64,000 nucleotides of DNA, from NCBI GenBank assembly GCA_020746875.1, contig JAGTJL010000035.1:62001-126000 (forward strand), in the 5' to 3' direction. A program made the position numbers and the translations under genes. Below the pieces are notes generated by a model. That model had not been told where the DNA came from. It saw only the letters and a list, made by a program, of their open reading frames with translations, and did no database searches. Source of the DNA: Rhexocercosporidium sp. MPI-PUGE-AT-0058. Taxonomy: Eukaryota > Ascomycota > Leotiomycetes > Helotiales. The stretch's first letter is position 1, and each line of letters starts with the position of its first letter. This document shows positions 10,132 through 22,800 of the stretch, piece by piece.

Positions 10132-11465
10132 CCTCCCAGGCTACCAGTCCAAACTTTCCTCATCAAATCGTAGCACAACGACTCTCAAAATGCGGTGAGG
10201 CCGCCAGTTCAGCGAGAAGTCCCAAACATCTGCCAGGTGTGATCCTGCTGCACTCAACGAAAGATGGGCACCAACCGGATCTGAAATTGTGATGCTTGGG
10301 GATGCAAGAAGGTTTCCAGCGAATGCCAAGTTTTGTTTACCAGGAAGAAAGAATGGAAACACAGGTATAGGTGAGTGATGTCGACCTGTTTATTGGTAGC
10401 ACCGCCGGAACCATGGGCTGACACGCACATGGTCCTCTCATCTAGGCAGGCTGAACCTGCCTTCGATTCGGAAGAGACATAACTTAGGAGTCCAAGCTTC
10501 GTGGCTGATGATAGCAGGAAATCACTGGATGAGTACAAGAAGGAGAAAATGCGTGGCACGCGAGTTGGCGAATGAAATTGCTGACCGAGGGCGCAGCTGA
10601 AGGATGGCTGCATGGGAGAAGCCGTAGAGGCTTTTCAGCTGACGACGGAGGAGTACAGAGAACTTTGTACTACGGCAAGGTGTTGTGCTGCTTCTCAGTA
10701 GATGGTACAAAGTGGATGCGCGTCCATTTGATCATGGGAGCGAGTAAGCTTGTTCCCTGGGAGAGTCATAGGAGAAGACAGTCCACAATTCCAAGGCAAA
10801 GTCCTCCGCCTCCACCTGCCTGCTGTCACTCGTCGGGATGCTTTGGACTGCTGTTCTAGAGCACATCCAAGTGGGAACAAATGTCTGCGGGAGGTGGCCC
10901 AGAATGTTGAGACAGAAAGCTGGGAGACATGTACGTGGAGGACTGTCATTGAACACTCCTCGTCGTAAAAGCTTCTTCATTCACTTGAATTATTAGAAGA
11001 TTGTAACTCTCGCTTTCGCTTTACACAAGGTGGATAGGATCGTGCAGTTGCTAATAATGGAAGATGGGCTGAGATGATGGTGAGGATGTGGATAGTGGGA
11101 TTGGGAAATGGGAAATACGAATGCCCTGTCTGCCGATCACGTGGATCCCCAAGCACACCTCCAGTCATGATTCTCGTTTCAAGTTCTTTAAAGTCCACAC
11201 CCGCATATTTCCCCAGAGATTTCTCAGGAAGTACGGTAACTATTTATTCAACATAACATACAAGTCAATAATCCTTCCAGTCTAGTTGGTCCAGCTGGTC
11301 CATCCTATCCATTCACCCATACAGAGAAGCATATTACTTATCCCAAGTCCCATCATGCAAAGGAATACAAGACAATGGTCAATACCAAACGCCGTGAAAG
11401 AGAAAGAAACCATAACAGCGTGAGCATCCAACCATGTATCCGTCATCAACAATTTCTGCACCCCT
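10132..11465. other. Intergenic, no convincing gene
   Basis: Several frames of 60-120 codons overlap on both strands without signal peptides, domains or splice continuity. It holds the kelch gene promoter and the 3' region of the RNR gene. Confidence 0.5.
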
Positions 11466-14376
11466 CTAACCACTGCACATCATGCATTCCTCTCTGTTCT
11501 CGATGCTACCTAGGGAACTGTTAGCCATAATCACACCAGTCAAGAGAGAACATCTTACATTGAAGAGCAGCCTCTGCATAGATGTCATGCTCTCTATCAT
11601 CGCTCTCCCCCTTGACATCCTCTTCTTGGGACTTGACTGGATTTGCAGGCTCAGGAAGTTGCTCTTCCTTTGGTGGTGCAACTGCCGGCTCAGTGGCAAG
11701 GGACTTGGGAGAATCACCCTCAGGTACATCAGCCTTGAATGCTGGAGTCTTGATGACAGCTGCGGGAGTGAACTTCTTGTTCTCAGACGCCGGTGGTGGG
11801 GTCGTTGTCGGCGTCGGAACCCCGTTTGGGACAGCACTGGGTGATGTCTTTCGGTACATTGGCTGTGGGCCAGGGGATTGGGTGATGAAACCAGTCGAAG
11901 GTCGCTTCTTGCCAATTCGCTCGCGAGCAACGTTGGTGTCGGCCACGAGGAGAGCCTCCTGATCAACAGTGAACTGGATAGGAGCGGAAGCGGCCATCGT
12001 ACGGAGATAGTACATGCCAGTTTTGAGACCCAGCTTCCAACCAGCAAAGTGCATACTGGTGATCTTGCCCATTGTTGGATCCTTCATGTGAATGTTCATC
12101 GATTGTGATTGGTCAATGTATGCACCACGATCAGCAGCCATCTGGACAATGGTACGCTGCGAGATCTCCCAAACTGTCTTGTAAAGAGCCTTGATGTCGG
12201 CTGGAATATTGGGGACATTTTGAATTGAACCACCGTCAGCGATGATACGATTCTTCATGTTGTCGGACCAGAGTCCCATATCGACAAGGTCCTTCAATAA
12301 CCAGGGGTTGACAACTTGGAACTCGCCAGCCAATACACGACGGGAGTAGATGTTCGACGTGTATGGCTCGAAGCACTCATTAAAGCCGAGGATTTGACTG
12401 GTACTGGCAGTTGGCATAGGAGCAACGAGCAAACTGTTGCGAAGGCCATGTTGCTTGATCTGCTGCTTTAAAGAATCCCAGTCCCAAAGATCAGTAGGGG
12501 TAACCTTCCACATATCATATTGGAGCTCTCCTTGGGAAGCTGGCGAGCCTTCATATGTCTCGTAGGTGCCGTGGAGCTTAGCGAGCTCGACAGAAGAAGT
12601 GAGGGCAGCGTGGTAGATGGTCTCGAAGATCTGGATGTTGAGGTGCTTGGCCTCAGGGGACTCGAACGGCAGACGGAGAGCAAGGAAGACATCAGCAAGA
12701 CCCTGGACACCAACAGCAATCGGTCTGTGACGGAAGTTGCTCTTACGTGCCTCGGGAACGGGGTAGTAGTTAATGTCGATGATCTTGTTCAAGTTCTTGA
12801 CGACAACCTGGCAGACCTCGTGGAGCTTTTGGAAGTCGTAGCTACCATCATTTTGGTTGACGTAGGTTGGGAGGGCAAGAGAAGCCAAGTTGCAGACAGC
12901 GACCTCATCAGGAGCACAGTACTCGACAATCTCAGTGCAAAGATTGGAGCTGCGAATGGTACCGAGGTTCTTTTGGTTGCTCTTTCTGTTGCATGCGTCC
13001 TTGTAGAGCATGAAAGGGTTTCCTGTCTCGGTTTGGGCCTCGAGGATAGAGTACCAAAGCTTCTGAGCCTTGATAGTCTTGCGACCCTTGCCTTCTTGCT
13101 CGTACTTCTCGTACAGAGCCTCGAACTCGTCACCGTAGACATCAGCAAGACCAGGGCACTCGTTGGGGCACATCAATGTCCAATTGCCGTTCTTCTCAAC
13201 ACGCTTCATGAAGAGATCTGGGATCCACAGAGCGTAGAAGAGATCGCGAGCACGAACCTCCTCTTTTCCGTGGTTCTTCCGAAGGTCAAGAAACTCGAAG
13301 ACGTCAGCGTGCCATGGCTCAAGGTAGATGGCGAAAGCGCCTGGGCGTTTGTTTCCACCTTGGTCAACATATCTGGCGGTGTTGTTGAAGACTCTCAACA
13401 TGGGAACAATGCCATTGGAGTTTCCGTTGGTACCGGCAATGTACGCACCAGTAGCACGAATTCTGTGGACGTTGAGACCAATACCCCCAGCATTCTTGGA
13501 GATCATAGCACAAGTCTTGAGGGTGTCGTAAATTCCGTCAATGCTGTCCTCCTTCATGTCGATCAAGAAACAAGAAGAGAGTTGTGCTTGTGGAGTTCCG
13601 GCAGCGAATAGAGTAGGGGAAGCATGTGTGAAGTACTTGCTGGACATCAGGTTGTATGTCTCGATGGCACTCTCAATGTCCTCGCCGTGAATACCAACAG
13701 CCACTCGCATGATCATATGTTGTGGACGCTCGGCAATCTTGCCATCGAGGCGGAGGAGGTAAGATCTTTCGAGAGTCTTGAATCCAAAGTATTGGTAGTT
13801 GAAATCTCGATCGTAGACAATAGCAGAGTTGAGCTCGGCCTCGTGCTTCATGACGCACTCGTATGTTGCTTGACTGATCATGGGGGACGCCTTCTTGTTT
13901 CGAGGATTGACATAGTGGTAGAGGTCGGAGATGACAGTCGAGAATTGCTTCTTAGTCTGCTTGTGGAGGTTGGAAACTGCAATTCGTGCAGCGAGGATGG
14001 CGTAGTCGGGGTGAGTAACGGTCATATATGCAGCAGTCTCTGCGGCCTGTGGGGTAGGAGGGTTAGCAGATGCCCAAGACGCGATTATACGCGTTGCAGA
14101 AGTGCAAACGTACCAGATTGTCCAATTCGACTGTAGTAACACCTTGGTAGACACCGGAGATGACTTTCTGGGTGATTGCTGCGGCGTCAACGTGTTCAGC
14201 ATCGAGTCCATAACACAGTCGAGAAACTCGGGCTGTGATCTTGTCGAACTGAACACGCTCCTTACGCCCATCTGCGAAGACATTAGCATAGGCTCGAGGG
14301 GGAGAAGAAGCAGATAAAGAAGAGGCGTAGAGGGGGAAGAGAAGAGGCAATACATACCGCGCTTGAACACAAACAT
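11466..14376 (-). CDS. RNR1: Ribonucleoside-diphosphate reductase large subunit (class Ia R1)
   Basis: Reduces NDPs to dNDPs with the small subunit. 902 aa in four exons: 14376-14358, 14271-14114, 14046-11559, 11509-11466. The start MFVFKR joins [12 protein letters not shown], the ATP-cone. Visible family motifs are LSSCFLID (redox Cys), [18 protein letters not shown] (thiyl-radical region), and [15 protein letters not shown] with [11 protein letters not shown] Pro/Thr-rich disordered stretch of about 100 residues precedes the C-terminus, where a tiny fourth exon supplies [14 protein letters not shown]. The end CMMC (897/900) is the swinging redox pair that re-reduces the active site. Without the last splice the frame would end in an intron and lose these Cys. 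MCB-like sites lie upstream and in intron 2. Confidence 0.97.
14089..14094. promoter_or_regulatory. MCB-type box ACGCGT in RNR1 intron 2
   Basis: A perfect ACGCGT, the MluI cell-cycle box bound by MBF in yeasts, lies in the intron 14047-14113. RNR genes are classic MBF targets; use of this copy is inference, and a hexamer can occur by chance. Confidence 0.3.
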
Positions 14377-14560
14377 GATGGCGACGGGTAGCGATGGTGG
14401 GGTATAGGTTTGGGTTGGAGGAAGGGGGGTGGCAGTGGCAGTAGCAGTGGCCGGAGTGTGCTGCTTTCGTAGAATGTATGCAGGATACAATGAGATGTAG
14501 TGTTACTCGGCACAAGCAATCGAGTCGAGATGCAGGCTCGAGGAGTTGGGGGAAGAAGAA

Positions 14561-14596
14561 GTGGTGGTGGTGGTGGTGGTGGTGGTGGTGGTGGTG
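14561..14596. repeat. (GTG)n microsatellite in the RNR1 leader
   Basis: About eleven GTG triplets in a row, in the presumed 5' leader or promoter of RNR1. It generates long His or Pro frames on the minus strand that are not genes. Confidence 0.9.
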
Positions 14597-14672
14597 TTGA
14601 TGGGGAAAAGGAGGAGGAGCAGGAGGAATGTTTTCTGAAGTACTTCCTTCTACGACGGGGCAGAGTCCAGCA

Positions 14673-14750
14673 ACGCGACTTAGGGTGGAAGGCGCGTCCC
14701 CCTGCCAATTTTTTGTAAGCGGGCTGGTCTGGCGCGACAACAACGCGAAA
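14673..14750. promoter_or_regulatory. MBF/SBF-like sites upstream of RNR1
   Basis: Two ACGCGA cores (14673-14678 and within 14742-14750, the latter ACGCGAAA, the reverse of TTTCGCGT) lie about 300-370 bp before the start codon. They resemble MCB/SCB hybrids used for G1/S control of DNA-synthesis genes. The pairing with an RNR gene is what makes them credible. Confidence 0.4.
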
Positions 14751-15289
14751 CCACTTAAGGAACATCCACCGACGAGTTGCCTCAGGAAGGAAGATGTTTT
14801 GTGCTAATTGATATTTGCTTACCCGGCATGAGTCAAGAGTGGATTCCTCTCATCATAGTCTTTGTTTACATTCAGGCAGCATGGCCCAATCGAGGTCTGC
14901 TCCTCCACAACAAGTCAAGTACATGCAAGAGCAAGACGGAGCTGCAGATGGCTTGCCTTGCCTTGTCATGAATCTGCATCTAGAGTGACAGTCATCTATG
15001 CAGTCTGCAAAGTCCCATGATTCCGTGTTAGAAGATCATTTTGTTGTTGAAAGCAATGGCATTGTATGTATTTAGATAGTTCTGTTTTCGGCTCAGAAGT
15101 ATAGTTCGCAATAGTCTCCAAGCATCCGTAACATAATCACGCAATCTATCCATCAAAAACCAAGTCAAAGTCGGATCTTCACTCTACCGTCCTGTCCGCT
15201 TCAATACCTGACGGTCCATCACTCTTCATGTCCACAGACGGCGGTCTCCCTTCCCCCTTCCCCTTTCAAGTATGAGTTACTGTCTCCAC
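14751..15289. other. Intergenic, no gene seen
   Basis: Contains the outer RNR1 promoter and the 3' region of the lipoate ligase gene. The small frame at 14777-14971 has no supporting feature. Confidence 0.4.
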
Positions 15290-16615
15290 TCACCCAGGAG
15301 GATGGAGATATTCACCGGCTTCATATGACCCGGCCCCGAACAACTCATTCATGGATCTCGCCAGTTCGGCCTGGATCTTGGGACGGGATTTTCCAGCGAC
15401 TGACTTCTTGAACGGTGTAGCCAAAACAGAATTCCAGTCACTAATCTCGTGTAGTTTCGTACCCCCGATCGTTGAAGTGACCATGAAATGCTCCCCGTGT
15501 TGGAGAGTCGATGCTTGGATCACTCCGTTCCTCGCTGTGAATGAAAGCTCTAACTAGACGTTCTAGTCAGTACGAACCGGGTGACTGCTAAAAATCGAGC
15601 TTACATTTTGCGGGAACCGCCATCGTTCTTTCTCGGCCAATGCCTCGCCATCCACTCCAGATGTCGAGAACTCGAATTGTGGAGTCTGGCCATATATCCA
15701 ATCCTCGGACTGCATCACGGTCAGCTTCACCCCTTCCCTCAAGACCGCCTGCCCACATACCATCAACTCCTCAAGTCCACGCTTGATCTCAGGAACCTCC
15801 ATCTCTGCTCGTCCTACCATCACGCCCTTGCTGTGACTATACATCTTCCAGAACTCGTGTCTGACGGCCGCTTCGAACTTCGCATTCTCCAGCCCAACAT
15901 TCGTAATCTTAGAGCTTACACTCTCCACCCCCTTGGCCTTAATGAACGGTTTCCCCGGAGCTCGTAGGTATTTCGATATGGCATCGATATTCGGACTCGA
16001 GAGAAGGCATGTCCCATGGTGTACGGACCTCAGTCTCGTGAGTTTATAAGCCGATCCAGAAATCTTGAATGGTTGCTCCCCTTCCCCCGGAACATCCTTG
16101 TCCACCACAATGTCATGCCTCTCATTGACCCGGACCTTCTCCACGCCCAAGTTGCGCAATGCCCTGACTACCATTTCCGCATGCTTGTCTCGGTCGAATT
16201 CACCCGTAGGCATGATAACGCTGTAGTTGACATTCCCTTCATCGTGGAAGACAGTTCCTCCTCCAGACCTTCGGCGCACGAGCTGCACGCGATGCTCTGG
16301 GTTTGGGAGAATGCCCGGATCATTCCGCAGAAGTCCCAAGTTAACTTCTGTCCATGGGTTCTGGTTCCTGCCAATGATCACGCTCGGTCTATTTGTGTAC
16401 AGGAAGAGGATGGTGGAGTCTGCCGGTGTCTTTTGGAGAAGGTAGTGTTCGATGGAAAGGTTGAGGTATGGATTGGGACTTCGAGAAGTGTAGACCTGGT
16501 ACTTGTTGGATGGATCTGCGACTGCACGCACAAAGTCCGAGAATCGTCGAACATCTTTTCGGGGATGTTGCAATCGAGCTCGCAGCAGGTAATTGAAACC
16601 TCTCGAGGGAGCCAT
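15290..16615 (-). CDS. AIM22: Mitochondrial lipoate-protein ligase A-like protein
   Basis: Attaches or transfers lipoyl groups to E2 subunits of 2-oxoacid dehydrogenases and to glycine-cleavage H protein. 424 aa in two exons, 16615-15605 and 15553-15290. The start (MAPSRGFNYLLRARLQHPRK) is Arg-rich and lacks acid residues, like a mitochondrial presequence. The LplA core follows: LNLSIEHYLL, NRPSVIIGRNQNPWTEVN, the signature RRRSGGGTVFHDEGNVNYS (about 114-132), and FKISGSAYK with its conserved Lys, then HHGTCLL. The C-terminal exon matches the accessory domain. It is head to head with chorismate synthase, with 231 bp between start codons. Confidence 0.93.
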
Positions 16616-16846
16616 TGAGGAATGAAGAAAAGAAGTTAAGTAGTTCCTTGCAGCTTCAAAAACACCATCATCGCTAAAGCCCCTGAAACTTCACTGCAGC
16701 CACCCCTGTCAACCCCTCCCCTCCCGTCCCCGCCTCAACGAGAACGAGTCATCAGCCCGCAAAAAATAACACCGCTACCATTGGAAATATTCTAGACCGC
16801 AACTACAACAACAACAACAACCTCACAACTTCACAAACCAGCCAGG
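16616..16846. promoter_or_regulatory. Shared divergent promoter of AIM22-like and ARO2 genes
   Basis: 231 bp separate two outward start codons. It includes a pyrimidine-rich tract near 16690-16735 and CAACAACAAC just before the ARO2 ATG, a usual unstructured fungal leader. Confidence 0.6.
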
Positions 16847-18168
16847 ATGTCTACCTTTGGCCAATATTTCAAAGTCACCACGTACGTATCATTCCCAATT
16901 CATAGTATGAAACCCCCAGCAGCTAACATCCTCACAGCTACGGCGAATCGCACTGCCGCTCGGTGGGATGTATCGTCGACGGTGTACCTCCTGGAATGGA
17001 GCTCACAGAAGAAGATATCCAACCGCAGATGACAAGAAGAAGACCTGGCCAAAGCGCCCTCACTACGCCTCGAAATGAGATGGACACGGTAGAGATCCAA
17101 TCCGGGACCGAATTTGGTGTTACGTTGGGAACTCCGATTGCAATGATCGTCCGCAACAAAGACCAGAGACCGAAGGACTACGGCAACTCGACAATGGACC
17201 TCTACCCTCGCCCCAGCCACGCAGACTGGACATACCTCGAGAAGTACGGCGTCAAGGCAAGCAGTGGAGGAGGACGAAGTTCTGCGCGGGAGACAATTGG
17301 ACGGGTGGCCGCCAGTGCGATTGCAGAGAAATACCTGAAGCTTGCACATGGGATTGAGATTGTGGCATTTGTGACTTCAGTAGGAAGCAAGCACATGTTC
17401 CCAGCCACCGCAGAACATCCTACGCCCTCCACAAACCCAGCCTTCCTCTCCCTGATCGAGACCATCACCCGCGAGAAAGTCGACGAATTCGTACCAGTCC
17501 GGTGTCCAGACACTACAGCTGCGAAGGTTATGGGGGACCATATTGCAGAGTTCAGAGATAGGGAGGACAGCATTGGCGGGACGGTTACATGTGTGATCAG
17601 GAATGTTCCTAGTGGCTTGGGAGAGCCTTGTTTCGACAAGATGGAAGCTATGCTCGCTCACGCCATGTTGAGCATACCAGCTTCCAAGGGCTTCGAAGTT
17701 GGCTCTGGATTTGGAGGTTGTGAAGTCCCTGGCTCGAGACACAACGATGCTTTCATTCTCGCACCTGTTGTGCCACCTATGGAGACCGGCGCATCGAAGA
17801 ATGGTGTCCCAAGACCGAGACTTACGACGAAGACCAACAACTCTGGGGGTATCCAAGGAGGAATCACGAATGGAGCACCAATATACTTCCGAGTTGCTTT
17901 CAAGCCACCTGCGACAATTGGAAAGGCTCAGGAGACAGCTACATACGACGGAGATGAGGGAGGTGTTCTGGAAGCCAAGGGCCGACACGACCCATGTGTC
18001 GTACCTCGAGCTGTACCGATCGTTGAGGCTATGGCGGCGCTGGTAATCGTAGATGCGTTGATGGCTCAGCAGTCAAGACAAGTAACCAGGAGTCTGCTTC
18101 CTCCCTTAAAGCAGACAAAATTGGCGACGAAAGCTGTTGTTGGTGGAGAGGAGACCGGTGCGAAGTAA
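16847..18168 (+). CDS. ARO2: Chorismate synthase
   Basis: Makes chorismate from EPSP, the last shikimate-pathway step, using reduced FMN; fungal enzymes also contain a flavin reductase activity. 421 aa in two exons, 16847-16881 and 16938-18168. The 35-nt first exon encodes [12 protein letters not shown] and joins [19 protein letters not shown], the first family signature. Later come [38 protein letters not shown] and the C-terminal [17 protein letters not shown] signature. All are intact. Length is slightly above the bacterial enzyme, as usual for fungi. Confidence 0.98.
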
Positions 18169-19896
18169 GGTGCAGATGATGAAGGCGTCCGAGTTGAGAT
18201 CGGAGTAGACAAAAATAAGATATGTAGATTTATACACTGGCTTTCACTTTTGTCTGTTTTTTTTCTTCTCTGCCATGGAACCATTCAACATCCCTTTGAT
18301 TCCCTCAGCGCCGTCCCACGGGCACGATATAAATCCTCCAGGCTAGCAGGTAGGCAATCAAATGAAGTTAATACTGCTTTGCTGGATTCTGCAAAAGTTT
18401 GCCATTCCAGCAGTATGATGTCCGCTCGCTCTAAGGAAATATCAAGATCCTCTTTCAAATAACAATTCCAAGCAAGCATGCCACAACCGCACCACCCCTC
18501 TCTTGCTCTCGCCACTTGCCTTACTTTTCGCTCTTTCAACTTTCAGCTTTCAGCTCTCAGCTATCTTAACACCAATCCATTCCCTTTCTAATTAAACCCC
18601 AAACTACCAACCACTCATTGCCCAGCCCTGCCTACTTTATTCTCCCCCTCCTTTACTCCTTTACTCCTCTATCCCTCCTCATCACTTCGAGAGGGGAAAA
18701 TAAAGAGAAAGGAGAATACAACAATAGAGGGGTAATCATGGCAAGCGAAAATACCAACAACCACCCCGACTATACCCCTCGCAAAACATCCAAAGGTAAA
18801 TAAAATACCAGAAGCAAGATTGATTCGGATTCAGATGGAAAGGGATGAAAGCATCCCGAACCTTTTCCTCAGAGCACTCATCTTCTTTCCCCTTTCATAC
18901 TAGATTGCAGCTACCAGATTGCAAATAATCGTACTTACTTTAGTAATTTACCTGCCTTGACTCCCAACATGTCACTCCATATTCGTTCCGAAAGAGGAAA
19001 AAAGAAAAGAGGAAGAAGAAAAAGAAAGAAAAAACCTTATATTCAAAGACGGAAGAAAGCTACCTACTTTGTCCGTACGAGATTCCCATTGCTCTGCACA
19101 GTCCAGATTTAGAAACAAAGCGATTTCCATTCCTGGGCTCACTCATGTACGTGTAACAATCTAGTAATTAACTGCGGCTTTCCCATCAAGTGGTTAAGCC
19201 CACCAGCTTTCTCTGTACCTCTCTCTTCTAATTACTACTCATTACCCGGCGTTCATTCGAGAAGTAGCTCACTTCACTTCACATCACATCACATCACAAG
19301 TCGAGCTCACGATTCCTAGCCAAGTAAATATTTACTTATAGTCAGATTCTCAGCTATATAATACTATGTTTGTCTGGCTGTGTGCCTCTGATCTCAACTT
19401 AACTCTCTCGTCTCATACCAACCAAACACCCGGGCCTTCCTCCCTGTCTCTACTCTTCTTTCAATGCAACAATCGACATTCTGTCTTGTGCCTGCCTGTT
19501 TGCTTACTATGCTACAAATATCCTCCTTTCCCAGAATATAAAAGTGCCTTGAAAACCCCCACTTCCAATAACGCCTTGCTGATATGATTGATTGCTGTGC
19601 TGATTCTGTGCCTGTCTTTCTCGCGAAGAAAGAGATGAGAAATGATATCCTGATAATTCCACCTGGCCTCCGATCTGTCCCAGTCATGCTTTCATCCCTC
19701 ATGGCGCCATCCGTCAATTCATCAATCCCCCAATCCGTCCATACCAATCCTCATGAGCCCGTGACCAGTACCTCCCATTCCTTACTTCCCTTTCCATCCC
19801 AATCATATGCATCGCATCAATCATTTTGCGTTCTTCCTCCATTAAACGACGTATCCCACCCAATGCGTTGACGAGAAATGAAATTAATATGGTAGT
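18169..19896. other. Intergenic, low complexity, no gene seen
   Basis: Pyrimidine-rich and AT-rich stretches, including a (TCACA)n-like run near 19272-19298. Small frames (18618-18803, 19366-19587, 19584-19871) have no domain or signal. It holds the 3' regions of ARO2 and of the kinase gene. Confidence 0.5.
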
Positions 19897-22800
19897 TCAT
19901 CCGTCTATAACAACTTTCTTGGCAGTTTCCGTGCTGCCTACACTGGCATTCGTGCCTCTTCTCTCCAGCTTCCTCAATTCAATCTTCGATGGGCTGTCCG
20001 TTGATGATGCGGTGGATTTTGTCTTCGGTTTGCTTCGTGTCATCGTCAAACCTTCGTCACTGTCGGAGTCGTCATCGTCCTCTACCGTAAAGGTGGTGTC
20101 TCCATCTCCAATGTATCCTTCGTCCTCATCTGGGGAAAGGAAAATGGCATCCTCATTTGCCGTTGGTGTGTCGTCGTCTGTAGAGACCTGCTTGGATAGT
20201 GATGGCGGGGTTCGAGCTTCGGGTGTATCGTCACCCATAATTCCATATTCTGGGTGTTGAACGATACCAGGGCACTGAAGCATGTCTTCTTCCGGGTCCG
20301 CAGAGACAGAGGAGGAGCCAGAGATCAAGGCAGGAAGCGACGGAACTGAAGGATAGAATTGCTCCTGAGAGCCCATGTTGACCGAAGAGATAGGCGAAGC
20401 GACGTTCGAAGGCGACGTCATCTGTGATGCAATACTGTTTGAGTTGACAGAGCTATACGACTGAGCCCTCTGAGATGCCTCTTGTTTCTGTGCAAAGATC
20501 TCATCATCTGGTGATGGTGGACAGTATGGAACGTTCCCAAGCGTGCTAGCAGCCAATTCCTGCCTCTTCTGTTCGGCGTATTCTTCCAACTTGCGTCTCC
20601 GTGCCAAGGTTTCTTGTGCTCGTTGATAAGACTCCGGTGTGCTTGCTCCATAGACACGAGGTGCAGGTGTCTTGCCTTCTGGTGTGCGGTTTGCTGTCGA
20701 CGGGCGTTCATCAAGGTTCGAGGCAGCGAGTCCAGTATGGGGTACATTGGGAGTTGAAGCCGATTGTGGCTGGTGGGCCTGAAGCATGTATGGTTGGAAG
20801 AAGAGTGGAGACGCGAGAGGGTGATTGGGGCTTGTCGGGGAGACATCGTTTGATCGAGAGATTGGCCGTGGGTGATGTAGCATCGGATGTTGAAAGAGAC
20901 CTGGTGCTGTTGCAGTGCTCATAGCGACAATTGGCTCGGTGTGCTTGTTCTCCGACTCGAACAGATTTCGATCGACTGAACGTGCTCGGAAAGCAACGCC
21001 CTCTTCAATATCTGCCATTTCTCGACCCCTACTATTCCACAAGTGACCACCAAATATCGCACCCATGTGATCCGTAAAAGGTCCCGGGGTGGTGACATCC
21101 TCATTTACGAAGCCTATTGGCGGAGAATTCATTGACCTAGAGTGGGAATGACCACGGTGAAGGACCGTCTGAATAGACGCCGCCGCCGAGACGGTACGAT
21201 CTGGCGGACCTGGTCTTATATCAGGATCTGCCATGGACGAGGCCTTACGTTCACGGGTAGGGGTAGCTCCTACCGGGACGGGAGGCTGAGCAAAGTCAAG
21301 CGTGAATGGATCTTCTCCACGGACAGACAGATCCGGACTGGCAGTCAGACTTTGGGCCAGTGGGTGCTCAGTGGGCTCGCGGTGGTGGTGATCGTGGAGG
21401 TCCAAGAGTGATGAGAAATAGGACTCGTCTCCTCGCAGGCTGGCTCTTCTAGTGTCCCGAAGACCCGGTGTTAGATTCAGAGGGGAGTTGTGCTGGGTGT
21501 CTGCTCCCGAGCTGGTAGCATTGCTAACGGCCCGCCGACGAGATCCCTCACCTCTCGTCTCACTCCTCGTTACACTGATGACCTTGCCAACGGCCTTCTT
21601 CACAGCCGACCTGGCTCGCTCAAGAAAGGTGATGGGTACAACGGCACGTTCCAACTCATTCCTGTCGACTTGGATTCTTTGACCGGCAGTCTTCCGTGAT
21701 GGGTCGGTATCATCGACCCAGCCGAGAACGTTGCTGATGCCTCTGGTAGTCCACGGATGTCTCTTGACTTCTCTCAGCTTGATTCGATCTGCCGGATCCT
21801 TGACCAGCATCCTCTTGAGCAGATCGTAAAGCTCAAAATCAATTTCCTCGAACGCGAGTTCTCCGTCTTCTCTATAGGGACCAGTCGATGGTCCGATGCG
21901 TTTGACACTGCCGTTCTGGGGAGTCGCAGCGTTCGGGTCGACAGCCCTCAGACGCTTCTTGGGAATATATACATCTTCTTTTGCGATGGCTTTGAACAGT
22001 TGGTATTCGTCGTCGGCGAGAAATGGAATCCGAGCATAGATCATGCAGTAGAGGGTGATTCCCAAGGACCACACATCGATCTGGTCGCTGACTTTGGGCT
22101 GCTCGATCTCGAGGTCTGTGTAGCACAACTCGGGAGCAAAGAAGGCTGGAGTTCCAACTGTCTTAGCAAGCTCGAGATCATCATCAAAGTCGGTAGCATC
22201 GGCTTCCGAAATGTTCTCCTCGGTCTCACCATCCCTGACTGGTCTTCCAAAGTAAGAAACACCAAAGTCGGAGATCTTCACACGATGGTCTTTAGTCCAG
22301 AGTAGATTTGCTGGTTTGATATCTCTATGAACAATCCCTTCGTAGTGTAAATACTCCAGGCCAAGGACGGTATCTCGGAAAGCGGAACGTGCTTGGTCGA
22401 GAGTGAAGCACGGGACGTAGGAAAAGTCATCTTCGAAGGCATCGTGGTCCATGCCATCGTTGGAAGACATGTGCGAGATGATACTATCCGCCATACTCGG
22501 AGATCTTCCTCGATATGGTGGCTCATCTGGGTACGAGCCGTAGTACGTTCCTTCTAAAGCAGATGCAGATCCATGGTATGAACCAATAGAGGGTAGGGGG
22601 CCAGGCTCGTCGCCTTCGTTGTCGCTATCCAGAGCACCAATATCAAACTCAGTTGGAAGAGGAGTGTGAGCACGAGAGCTATTCCGTGAAGGAGCGCGGG
22701 AGTTTGCTCGAGAGTGGACTCTGGAACCTGGATTCGATTTGAGATTTCTCGTGGATCTCATGTTGAGCATCGAGTCATGGGTCGCCTGCCTAGACAAATT

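Noticed and set aside
12520..13611. 363-codon plus-strand frame
   Set aside because: It lies exactly antisense to the conserved RNR1 exon and has no domain of its own.
14283..14765. Minus-strand frames with poly-His, poly-Pro and Arg-rich stretches upstream of RNR1
   Set aside because: They arise from the (GTG)n microsatellite and the RNR1 leader; the spliced start MFVFKR joined to the ATP-cone explains the true N-terminus.
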